From positions 1-5,310 of the forward strand of contig JAGZRP010000073.1 of the NCBI GenBank assembly GCA_018381595.1: a stretch of DNA of 5,310 nucleotides, written 5' to 3'. The translations under genes were made by a program, and so were the position numbers. Below are positions 1 to 4,866 of this stretch, piece by piece (positions within the stretch are counted from its first letter, which is position 1; each line of letters opens with the position of its first letter). This DNA is from Bacillota bacterium. Its GTDB lineage: Bacteria > Bacillota_I > Bacilli_A > RF39 > UBA660. A model generated the notes under the pieces. That model was not told the origin of the DNA and did not search any database. It saw nothing but the letters and a program-made list of their open reading frames with translations.

Positions 1-233
1 TAATCTGTATGCCAACAACTGGACATCATATTGGAAAAGAACTAGAAGCAAGAAAAACAGAGAAGAAACTTTATTATGTAGAAACACTAGATGAAGCAGT
101 TCGTATTGCAAAAAAGATTACAGAAAAAGATAACATTTGCCTACTATCTCCTGCTGCTTCTAGTTATAATCAATTTAAAAGCTTCAAGGAAAAAGGAAAC
201 GCATATAAAGCTTTCATCCAAGAAAATAGCTAA
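1..233 (+). CDS. murD: UDP-N-acetylmuramoylalanine--D-glutamate ligase (MurD), C-terminal fragment
   Basis: This is the 3' end of a gene that enters from the left edge. The reading frame is open from base 3 and continues through the Met codon at 9, which is probably internal and not the start. MurD is a cytoplasmic ATP-dependent ligase that adds D-glutamate to UDP-MurNAc-L-Ala during peptidoglycan precursor synthesis. The fragment reads ICMPTTGHHIGKEL, then a short helix (LDEAVRIAKKI), then CLLSPAASSYNQFKSF and KEKGNAYKAF. These match the typical end of MurD, where a CLLSPA(A/C)AS.DQF..FE.RG motif closes the C-terminal ligase domain. Roughly 77 codons are visible, whereas the whole family is about 450 residues, so the ATP-binding central domain lies outside the window. 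The gene ends in TAA directly against a terminator, so it is the last gene of its transcript. Identification as MurD rather than another Mur ligase rests on this C-terminal motif. Confidence 0.9.
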   Translation, partial: ICMPTTGHHIGKELEARKTEKKLYYVETLDEAVRIAKKITEKDNICLLSPAASSYNQFKSFKEKGNAYKAFIQENS

Positions 234-257
234 AAGATGTTTGAAACATCTTTTTTT
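233..257 (+). terminator. Rho-independent terminator of murD
   Basis: A perfect 9-bp stem (AAAGATGTT, 233-241, with AACATCTTT, 245-253) closes a 3-nt loop (TGA). The T run covers 251-257. The left arm begins at the last base of the murD TAA stop codon, so the hairpin directly abuts the gene. Confidence 0.88.
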
Positions 258-275
258 ATGATTCAAATTTGTAAA

Positions 276-329
276 TTGACATATTTGTGTATGGTATTAT
301 CTCAATTTTTGATATGGTATTGTTATAAT
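276..329 (+). promoter_or_regulatory. Promoter-like elements pointing rightward with no obvious gene
   Basis: A consensus -35 word TTGACA lies at 276-281, and a TATTAT preceded by TGG lies at 295-300, but the spacing is only 13 nt. Further on, TGT followed by TATAAT at 324-329 looks like an extended -10, with TTGATA at 309-314 only 9 nt upstream. No pair has the normal 16-18 nt spacing, and the only thing downstream on this strand is a terminator hairpin and the antisense side of the ABC ATPase gene. The elements may be chance AT-rich words, the remnant of a lost gene's promoter, or the source of a very short or antisense RNA. A 9-bp direct repeat (TATGGTATT) occurs at 290-298 and 313-321. 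Confidence 0.25.
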
Positions 330-333
330 TATC

Positions 334-362
334 AAAAAGAAAAAGTACTCAAAAGTACTTTT
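334..362 (-). terminator. Rho-independent terminator of the ABC transporter operon
   Basis: A perfect 9-bp inverted repeat (341-349 with 354-362) encloses a 4-nt loop. Read on the - strand, the stem ends in TTTT and continues as TCTTTTT, giving a good U tract. The stem includes two bases of the ATPase gene's TAA stop codon (361-363), so the hairpin forms at the very end of the reading frame. On the + strand the hairpin is followed by only a short T run and should work poorly. Confidence 0.82.
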
Positions 363-1011
363 ATGTTATCTTTCTTTTTAATTCATATACGGTATCCACT
401 TGATTAGAAACATTCTTAGAATGGGTTACAATAATAACACATTTATTTTCTTTGTGTGCTAAATCAGAGAGGATATTCATAATTTCTTGTTCTGTTTCTG
501 AATCTAAATTTCCCGTCGGTTCATCTGCTAAAATTAATTTGGGTTGATAAGATAAACTTCTAGCAATCGCAACACGTTGTTGCTCTCCTCCAGATAGTTT
601 CAAAACTCTCCTATCCCCCATTGTTCTAGATAGTCCGACACGTTCTAATAATTGATACGCATATTCTTTTTTATTCTCTATATTTAAATGGTTAATATCC
701 ATAGATAGTATTACATTTTCTATTGCAGTAAAGGTGGGAAGAAGGTTAAAAGACTGGAAAACAATGCCAATTTCACTACTACGATAATGATCTAAATTAA
801 TGGTTTGTAATTCTTTTCCATCGAAGGTGATTTTTCCTTCTGTTGCAGTTTCTAATCCTGCGAGTAAAGAAAGTAATGTCGTTTTTCCACTTCCACTTTT
901 TCCTTTGATCGCATAGGTTTTTCCTAATTCAAAGTCCAAAGATAAATCATGGATAATATCATTTCCTTCTTCATATCTATATGAAACATGCTCTAATTTT
1001 AAAATTGACAT
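361..1011 (-). CDS. ABC transporter ATP-binding protein, MacB/LolD/Vex2-like
   Basis: This 216-residue cytoplasmic ATPase powers the permease encoded just upstream. All nucleotide-binding motifs are intact: Walker A GKSGSGKT (residues 37-44), Q-loop VFQSFNLLP (Gln86), signature LSGGEQQR (139-146), Walker B LILADEP (Asp163, Glu164), the D-loop NLD (168-170) and switch His197 in VTHS. The VFQSFNLLP and ADEPTGNLD wording is typical of the LolD/MacB/FtsE-type subfamily, which pairs with FtsX-like permeases. Overall the sequence, including the C-terminal VIIVTHS...V..L.K stretch, resembles pneumococcal Vex2 as I recall it. The ATG lies 3 nt past the permease stop, and its ribosome site AAAGGAG (1025-1019, spacer 7) overlaps the end of the permease gene, so translation is probably coupled. 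The substrate cannot be read from the ATPase. A terminator follows immediately, so no third gene belongs to the operon. Confidence 0.93.
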   Translation of the reverse strand: MSILKLEHVSYRYEEGNDIIHDLSLDFELGKTYAIKGKSGSGKTTLLSLLAGLETATEGKITFDGKELQTINLDHYRSSEIGIVFQSFNLLPTFTAIENVILSMDINHLNIENKKEYAYQLLERVGLSRTMGDRRVLKLSGGEQQRVAIARSLSYQPKLILADEPTGNLDSETEQEIMNILSDLAHKENKCVIIVTHSKNVSNQVDTVYELKRKIT

Positions 1012-1014
1012 CTC

Positions 1015-2466
1015 TTAGCTCCTTTCTCTCAATATTTCTAATGGTGAGAACCTAGCAATATTAAATATTGCTGCAAGCCCACCTACGAGTGTTAAGATAA
1101 TTCCTATCACGAGTACTTTTCCTAAAACACTGATATCAACGGCAGCATGAATTTCCGTTATCTGTTTTAAGGTGTTATTTTGGTTTCTCATCTCCATTCC
1201 TTTTCCGCCTCTACCAAAGTTTTCACTAATTTGTTGTTGTTCATTTTGACTAGAATTTATTTCTTGTTTTAATAACTGATTGGCCGTTGGAACACTAATC
1301 ATAGCTCCAATACCACTACCAATCATAATGGATGTTATAGAAATTAAAAATAACTCACATAAGAACTTCAGTGCAACTTGACTCTTTTTCATTCCAATGG
1401 TACGAAGAACACCAATTTCATATTTACGTTCTCGAATATGAATCATGTTAATTACAAACAATACAATTCCTCCGATTACAAAAGTAATGATGAAAAAGAT
1501 ATTCGCAAAGTTTCCTAAATTAGAGATAGCTTTGGTTTCGTTTTGAATACTATCTAAGTTAGTGGTTACTTGATAGTTTTCATCTAATCCTTTCTGAGAG
1601 ACCTCTTTTTCAAAATTTGTAATCACATCTTTATTTTTTAATAAATAAGTTGGTGTAATCTGTGTTCTTAATTCGCCATCATCATTGGTTACTTTTTCCG
1701 CTACGCTCTGGTTTGTTATGATTGTATTTGCAGAGTTAGAAAACATTTGAAATGGTCCATCCATATCTTCATTCGATGATTGATAAATTCCTGTTACTTT
1801 TAATTCATAGGTCAGATTTTCGTTATCTGGATTTACCAGTGTAATCGTATCTCCTACTTTGATATCATTTAAAGTTGCAAGTTCTTCATGAATAATACAG
1901 GTTTGACTGGTAAAATCACTATCGATTTCTCCGTCAGTTATTTTATAGTTTCCTGAAATAAAGTCATTCATCGCATCATAGGAGTTATAGGCTTTTATTG
2001 TAAAATCTCCTTGCGTGATTTTCTTTTCATTCTCATCTGCTTCCTGATTATCCTCATCTTCTTGCCTTTTATCTCTTCGCTCCGTAAATTCACTACTTGC
2101 TTTTTCTAATTCGCTTCCATTTAATTGAAACTCATAAGTATAATAATAACTTGTAACATAATCACTTTCTCCATAGTTCTTAATTTCATCTACAGAAAGA
2201 GAGGATATCTGTTCCAATTTTTTTTGATTATTTTCCAGATTATCTGTTCCAGCTTCAAAGTCTTTCATCACCGCTTCCCGATTCAACTGGATACTTGCTT
2301 CGATATCATACTTACTATCATAAGATTGAATCAATTGATTTGCGGATGTTTTAATGGCAAGTGTAACTGTACAAGCACATGCAATCACAATAAAGATAAT
2401 TGCTACTAATAAATTTCTACCAACATTTCTTTTTATGGTTAGCCATGCATTTTTGATGAAATACAT
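1015..2466 (-). CDS. ABC transporter permease, FtsX/MacB type, Vex-like
   Basis: This 483-residue membrane protein has the four-helix FtsX/MacB layout. TM1 is at about 18-39. A large extracytoplasmic MacB-PCD-type domain follows at about 40-318 (IKVGDTITL...LKVTGIY is the recognisable core). TM2 is at about 320-343, then a cytoplasmic coupling segment IRERKYEIGVLRTIGMKKSQ (about 344-363), TM3 at about 367-393, an outer loop at 394-444 and TM4 at about 445-470. The C-terminal ARFSPLEILRERS is typical of the family. The outer loop contains a Gly-rich GRGGKG, and the outer domain contains a highly charged, Asp/Glu-rich stretch at 128-148. The long second outer loop and overall layout recall the Vex1/Vex3 permeases of pneumococcus. 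The likely role is export of a peptide or handling of a cell-surface molecule, but no substrate can be named. The start is supported by AGGAGG (2477-2472) 5 nt before the ATG. No partner permease, adaptor protein or two-component system lies beside it, so the transporter may be a homodimer. Confidence 0.9.
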   Translation of the reverse strand: MYFIKNAWLTIKRNVGRNLLVAIIFIVIACACTVTLAIKTSANQLIQSYDSKYDIEASIQLNREAVMKDFEAGTDNLENNQKKLEQISSLSVDEIKNYGESDYVTSYYYTYEFQLNGSELEKASSEFTERRDKRQEDEDNQEADENEKKITQGDFTIKAYNSYDAMNDFISGNYKITDGEIDSDFTSQTCIIHEELATLNDIKVGDTITLVNPDNENLTYELKVTGIYQSSNEDMDGPFQMFSNSANTIITNQSVAEKVTNDDGELRTQITPTYLLKNKDVITNFEKEVSQKGLDENYQVTTNLDSIQNETKAISNLGNFANIFFIITFVIGGIVLFVINMIHIRERKYEIGVLRTIGMKKSQVALKFLCELFLISITSIMIGSGIGAMISVPTANQLLKQEINSSQNEQQQISENFGRGGKGMEMRNQNNTLKQITEIHAAVDISVLGKVLVIGIILTLVGGLAAIFNIARFSPLEILRERS

Positions 2467-2499
2467 TCATTCCTCCTTTCTATTTCATCATACATTTGA

Positions 2500-2528
2500 A
2501 TTATAGATAGAAAATGGAATAAATTAGG
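2500..2528 (-). promoter_or_regulatory. Probable promoter of the ABC transporter operon
   Basis: A consensus -10 TATAAT occupies 2505-2500 on the - strand, about 33 nt upstream of the permease start and well placed for a short leader carrying the AGGAGG site. The hexamer at the -35 position, 17 nt upstream (CCTAAT, 2528-2523), is a poor match to TTGACA. A weak -35 with a perfect palindrome centred about 60 nt upstream of the expected start of transcription would fit activator-dependent expression, but that is inference. Confidence 0.5.
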
Positions 2529-2540
2529 GAAATTGTGAAT

Positions 2541-2567
2541 AAACTATGGGAATCATTCCCATAGTTT
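2541..2567. repeat. Perfect 27-nt inverted repeat between divergent genes (candidate operator)
   Basis: Two perfect 13-nt arms (AAACTATGGGAAT, 2541-2553, and its reverse complement, 2555-2567) flank a single central C at 2554. The repeat sits between two outward-facing promoters. Its right end touches the -35 of the + strand gene, and its centre is about 60 nt upstream of the predicted start of the - strand operon. Because both neighbouring genes start here and point away, a terminator has nothing to end. A binding site for a dimeric regulator controlling one or both transcripts is the simplest reading. A genome-wide repeated element is the alternative. Confidence 0.6.
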
Positions 2568-2595
2568 TGACTTTTAAAATGAAAAATGTTAGTAT
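2567..2595 (+). promoter_or_regulatory. Probable promoter of the SGNH-like protein gene
   Basis: TTGACT (2567-2572) and TAGTAT (2590-2595) are separated by 17 nt. TGT at 2587-2589 gives an extended -10. Transcription would begin near 2602, leaving a leader of about 17 nt that contains the ribosome site AGAAGGTG (2606-2613), 5 nt before the ATG at 2619. The -35 overlaps the last base of the palindrome at 2541-2567, so a bound protein could block or assist RNA polymerase. Confidence 0.6.
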
Positions 2596-2618
2596 AGCTC
2601 CAATAAGAAGGTGTTTTT

Positions 2619-3809
2619 ATGACAACGGAAGAATCTTTAAAAGAACAAGAAAAATTTCAAAAAATTCGTAATTTCTATAAGAATCTAGAAAATTCTATCA
2701 CATTGATTGGTATGAATGATTCCCAGGGTGTCAATGTCAGTAGTCAACTTTTAAAAAATACATTTTTTCACATCATAAAGGATGCACTGACTGATGAGAC
2801 ATTAAAACCAATTGCGATTGATACTTTTTCTCTTCTATTTAATAAAACAGAACATATGGATTATTTTTTAGAAAATAATCTCAGCTTAGAAGAAATCAAA
2901 TATATGCAGTTTTATAGTTATCAAGAAGCAATTCGTAAATTACTCTGTGATTTCCATTTTCCTGTTACCATTTCTGAAATTGGTAAACATGTGATTGATT
3001 TCATGAAGCTTGTATATCAGATTCAAGAAGGTGATGATAAAATCCATCTAACTGATACCTTAATACAAGCAAAACAACCCATCTTTATCTACTCCAGTGG
3101 TGCGAATGACCTCATGAGGGCTTATGGAAATGATCCCCTTCAAATTAAAAGTGCTTATCGAAAGCGCAACAAACTTCCTGACTTTTACTACACAAAAAAG
3201 CAAATAGCAAATCAGGGAATATTAGAGAAAACAATTTCTAATATTGAGAAAAACTTCAACCATATCTTAGAAATGAACCCCAATACAAAAATATATACAC
3301 TCGGTAGTTATGTCCCAAATGCACTTCGCAAAGAGGAAATGAATGTATTTCAAACAGCAATTAAAAATTACAACCAAGCATTACAAACATTATGTCAAAA
3401 ATATCATATTCATTATATCAATACTTATTATATCGGTAATCAATTCAATCAAAGTTCTAATAACTTTCATATTGAACACAAGGGACATGTTGCCCTCGCC
3501 CACGATATTTTAGATGCTATCCATGAAGATATATCAAAAGAATCCATTTTATTAGAAAATAGAAAAACAAAAAGTTTATATTGCCCAAATGGGAATGTAA
3601 AAGGTGTTTGGGATGAAATTCAAAGAGATTACGAACATTGTCTTACTTATGCTAATGAGTTAAAAGAGTCTCTTTCTAGACAACACGTTATGAAAGACTT
3701 AAAACAAGATATAGAACGTCGTCATATGGAGCGTCAATATGAAATCGCAAAAGAACATCAAGCAGAGGCAAATGTCTTAAAAAAAACTTATCAAAAAACC
3801 AATAGATAA
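2619..3809 (+). CDS. SGNH/GDSL-like hydrolase-fold protein of unknown function
   Basis: This 396-residue protein has no signal peptide or membrane segment, so it is probably cytoplasmic. I do not recognise a named family member, but several SGNH-hydrolase blocks can be seen. ITLIGMNDSQGV (27-38) sits where the GDS nucleophile block belongs. IYSSGANDLM (157-166) fits the GxND block (Gly161, Asn163, Asp164). NPNTKIYTLGSYVPN (220-234) and YNQALQTLCQKYHIHYINTY (251-270) are typical later fold elements. NNFHIEHKGHVALA (281-294) fits the DxxH block with His284. Two catalytic positions look altered: aligned without gaps to GDSxTxGV, Asn33 replaces the Ser, and Asn281 replaces the Asp. Ser35 could instead be the nucleophile if the block is shifted by two residues. 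The region after about 300 is charged and helical, and 340-396 looks like a coiled coil. The gene is monocistronic, diverges from the exporter operon and converges on smpB. Family-level assignment is fairly sure; activity and substrate are unknown. Confidence 0.72.
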   Translation: MTTEESLKEQEKFQKIRNFYKNLENSITLIGMNDSQGVNVSSQLLKNTFFHIIKDALTDETLKPIAIDTFSLLFNKTEHMDYFLENNLSLEEIKYMQFYSYQEAIRKLLCDFHFPVTISEIGKHVIDFMKLVYQIQEGDDKIHLTDTLIQAKQPIFIYSSGANDLMRAYGNDPLQIKSAYRKRNKLPDFYYTKKQIANQGILEKTISNIEKNFNHILEMNPNTKIYTLGSYVPNALRKEEMNVFQTAIKNYNQALQTLCQKYHIHYINTYYIGNQFNQSSNNFHIEHKGHVALAHDILDAIHEDISKESILLENRKTKSLYCPNGNVKGVWDEIQRDYEHCLTYANELKESLSRQHVMKDLKQDIERRHMERQYEIAKEHQAEANVLKKTYQKTNR

Positions 3810-3823
3810 TTCTATTGGTTTTT
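3794..3823. terminator. Bidirectional terminator between the SGNH-like gene and smpB
   Basis: A perfect 13-bp stem (3794-3806 with 3811-3823) encloses the loop TAAT. Both strands have an A run before and a T run after the stem, so it can end transcripts from both sides. The TAA stop of the + strand gene (3807-3809) is in the loop and the TAG stop of smpB (3814-3812) is in the stem. The two reading frames are only 2 nt apart. Confidence 0.9.
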
Positions 3824-4249
3824 CATTGCTTTTTTCATTTCTAAATCCGTATCTCTTTTTTTAATTGCTTCTCTTTTATCATATGTCTTTTTTCCTTTAC
3901 CAAGACCTAATAATACTTTTGCATAATTCTTTTTGAAATATACTTTTAAAGGAACAATGGTATATCCATTTAACTCTACTTTATCTCGTAATTTTAAAAT
4001 TTCTTTTTTATGAAGCAATAATTTTCTAGTACGTGTCTCATCGTGATTAAATTGATTTCCTTCTTTATAAATACTAATATGCATATTTAAAAGAAATACT
4101 TCCTCTTTTCGAATCACAGCATAGCTATCTTTAATATTCGCATTTCCTGCACGTAGTGACTTAATTTCAGTTCCTGTTAAAACAATTCCCGCTTCATACG
4201 TATCTAAAATTTCATAATCAAATTTTGCTTTTCTATTTACTATTTCCAT
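3812..4249 (-). CDS. smpB: SsrA-binding protein SmpB
   Basis: SmpB binds the tRNA-like part of tmRNA and brings it to stalled ribosomes for trans-translation. The 145-residue product has the usual length and all core motifs: [20 protein letters not shown] at the start, [10 protein letters not shown], a conserved [11 protein letters not shown] strand, the [15 protein letters not shown] block, the [21 protein letters not shown] strand, and the basic tail [10 protein letters not shown] that enters the mRNA channel. I start at the ATG at 4249. GGTGAT lies just before it, matching the 3' side of the Shine-Dalgarno consensus. The predicted start of transcription (about 4267) leaves almost no leader for the other in-frame ATG at 4261, which would add four residues (MGDN). 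The gene has its own strong promoter inside the end of the upstream phosphatase gene. No tmRNA gene follows; a convergent gene does. Confidence 0.96.
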   Translation of the reverse strand: MEIVNRKAKFDYEILDTYEAGIVLTGTEIKSLRAGNANIKDSYAVIRKEEVFLLNMHISIYKEGNQFNHDETRTRKLLLHKKEILKLRDKVELNGYTIVPLKVYFKKNYAKVLLGLGKGKKTYDKREAIKKRDTDLEMKKAMKNQ

Positions 4250-4252
4250 ATT

Positions 4253-4259
4253 ATCACCC
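4253..4259 (-). promoter_or_regulatory. Ribosome binding site that decides the smpB start
   Basis: GGGTGAT lies 3 nt before the ATG at 4249. The GGTGAT part pairs with the 5' side of the anti-Shine-Dalgarno sequence, where such short spacing is normal. It overlaps the alternative upstream ATG (4261-4259), so the two starts compete and the downstream one is favoured. Confidence 0.55.
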
Positions 4260-4273
4260 ATTTAGATGCACTC

Positions 4274-4302
4274 ATTATATCTCATATTGAAATATTTGGC
4301 AA
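4274..4302 (-). promoter_or_regulatory. Strong sigma-A-type promoter of smpB, inside the end of the phosphatase gene
   Basis: On the - strand TTGCCA (4302-4297) and TATAAT (4279-4274) are separated by exactly 17 nt. This is a near-consensus housekeeping promoter that overlaps the last codons and stop of the histidine phosphatase gene. It predicts a start of transcription near 4267 and a leader of about 18 nt, allowing smpB to be made independently of rnr. Confidence 0.72.
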
Positions 4303-4808
4303 TTTTTCACACCTAACTTCAAAAACTCTTCTTTCTCAGTATATCCCATTAAACCATAGTGAAGTGCACGTAAGGTAGAACCATGCGTTACAATTAAGAC
4401 TGTTTTATCTTTATGTTTTTCTACAATGCTTTCTAAGAAGTTTCTTGTTCTTGAAAGTAAGTTTCTTACTGGCTCTACTCCTTTTTCATTTGTATTTTTT
4501 AAATAGTCCCAATAAATCGCACGATCAAGATTGGAAAATGATGTCCCTTCCATATTCCCATAATCTCTTTCTATAAGTTCGTTTGCGATAAAAACAGGAC
4601 AAGTGTTACCTACAATAATCTCAGCTGTATCCTTTGCTCTACTTAAAGGAGAGGTATAACAAATATCAAATGGAATTTCTTTTAATTTTTCTTTTACCAC
4701 ATTTGCTTGTACTCTTCCCTTTTCATTTAATGGAACTTCTGTATCCCCTTGAATAAGTTCTTTTGCATTCCAATCGGTTTCTCCATGTCTTACAATATAT
4801 AATTTCAT
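4275..4808 (-). CDS. Histidine phosphatase family protein (phosphoglycerate mutase-like)
   Basis: This 177-residue cytoplasmic enzyme of the branch-2 histidine phosphatase superfamily has the complete active site. RHGETDWN (7-14) carries the phospho-acceptor His8 with Arg7. LIQGDTEVPLNEKG (18-31) follows, then SPLSRAKDTAE with Arg57, ERDYGNMEG with Glu80, and VTHGSTLRAL with His142. The family covers cofactor-dependent phosphoglycerate mutase, CobC-like phosphatases and broad-specificity phosphatases. At this length, and without the longer mutase insertions, a phosphatase acting on a small phosphorylated metabolite is more likely than a glycolytic mutase, but the substrate cannot be read. The start is supported by AAAGGGAG (GGGAG at 4821-4817), 8 nt before the ATG. 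The gene sits 38 nt after rnr and 25 nt before the chosen smpB start, an unusual insertion into the common rnr-smpB pair. The smpB promoter overlaps its 3' end. Confidence 0.9.
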   Translation of the reverse strand: MKLYIVRHGETDWNAKELIQGDTEVPLNEKGRVQANVVKEKLKEIPFDICYTSPLSRAKDTAEIIVGNTCPVFIANELIERDYGNMEGTSFSNLDRAIYWDYLKNTNEKGVEPVRNLLSRTRNFLESIVEKHKDKTVLIVTHGSTLRALHYGLMGYTEKEEFLKLGVKNCQIFQYEI

Positions 4809-4837
4809 ATGAACAACTCCCTTTTACTCGACAGAAT

Positions 4838-4866
4838 AAGAAACATCTACTCACTAGATGTTTCTT
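4838..4866 (-). terminator. Hairpin at the end of rnr, possible weak terminator or attenuator
   Basis: A perfect 12-bp stem (4838-4849 with 4855-4866) with a 5-nt loop covers the end of rnr, including its TAG stop (4849-4847). On the - strand it is preceded by an A-rich run and followed by only a broken T tract (TTTCTTATTCT), so it may stop only part of the transcripts before the phosphatase gene. The T-rich side on the + strand is better, but no gene reads in that direction. Confidence 0.6.

Noticed and set aside
9..233. A free-standing 74-residue protein starting at 9
   Set aside because: The frame is open upstream to the window edge and the residues before the Met continue the MurD motif, so the Met is internal.
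2125..2409. 94-codon open frame on the + strand inside the permease gene
   Set aside because: It is antisense to a well-supported membrane protein gene, has a low-complexity Ile/Phe/Cys-rich translation typical of a shadow frame, and has no ribosome site or recognisable domain.
2541..2567. Intrinsic terminator at the palindrome
   Set aside because: Both flanking genes start here and point away, so there is no upstream transcript to end, and promoters flank it on both sides.
3810..4274. tmRNA (ssrA) gene next to smpB
   Set aside because: ssrA often lies near smpB, but here smpB ends inside a terminator shared with a convergent protein gene, and no tRNA-like ends or tag-encoding segment were seen.
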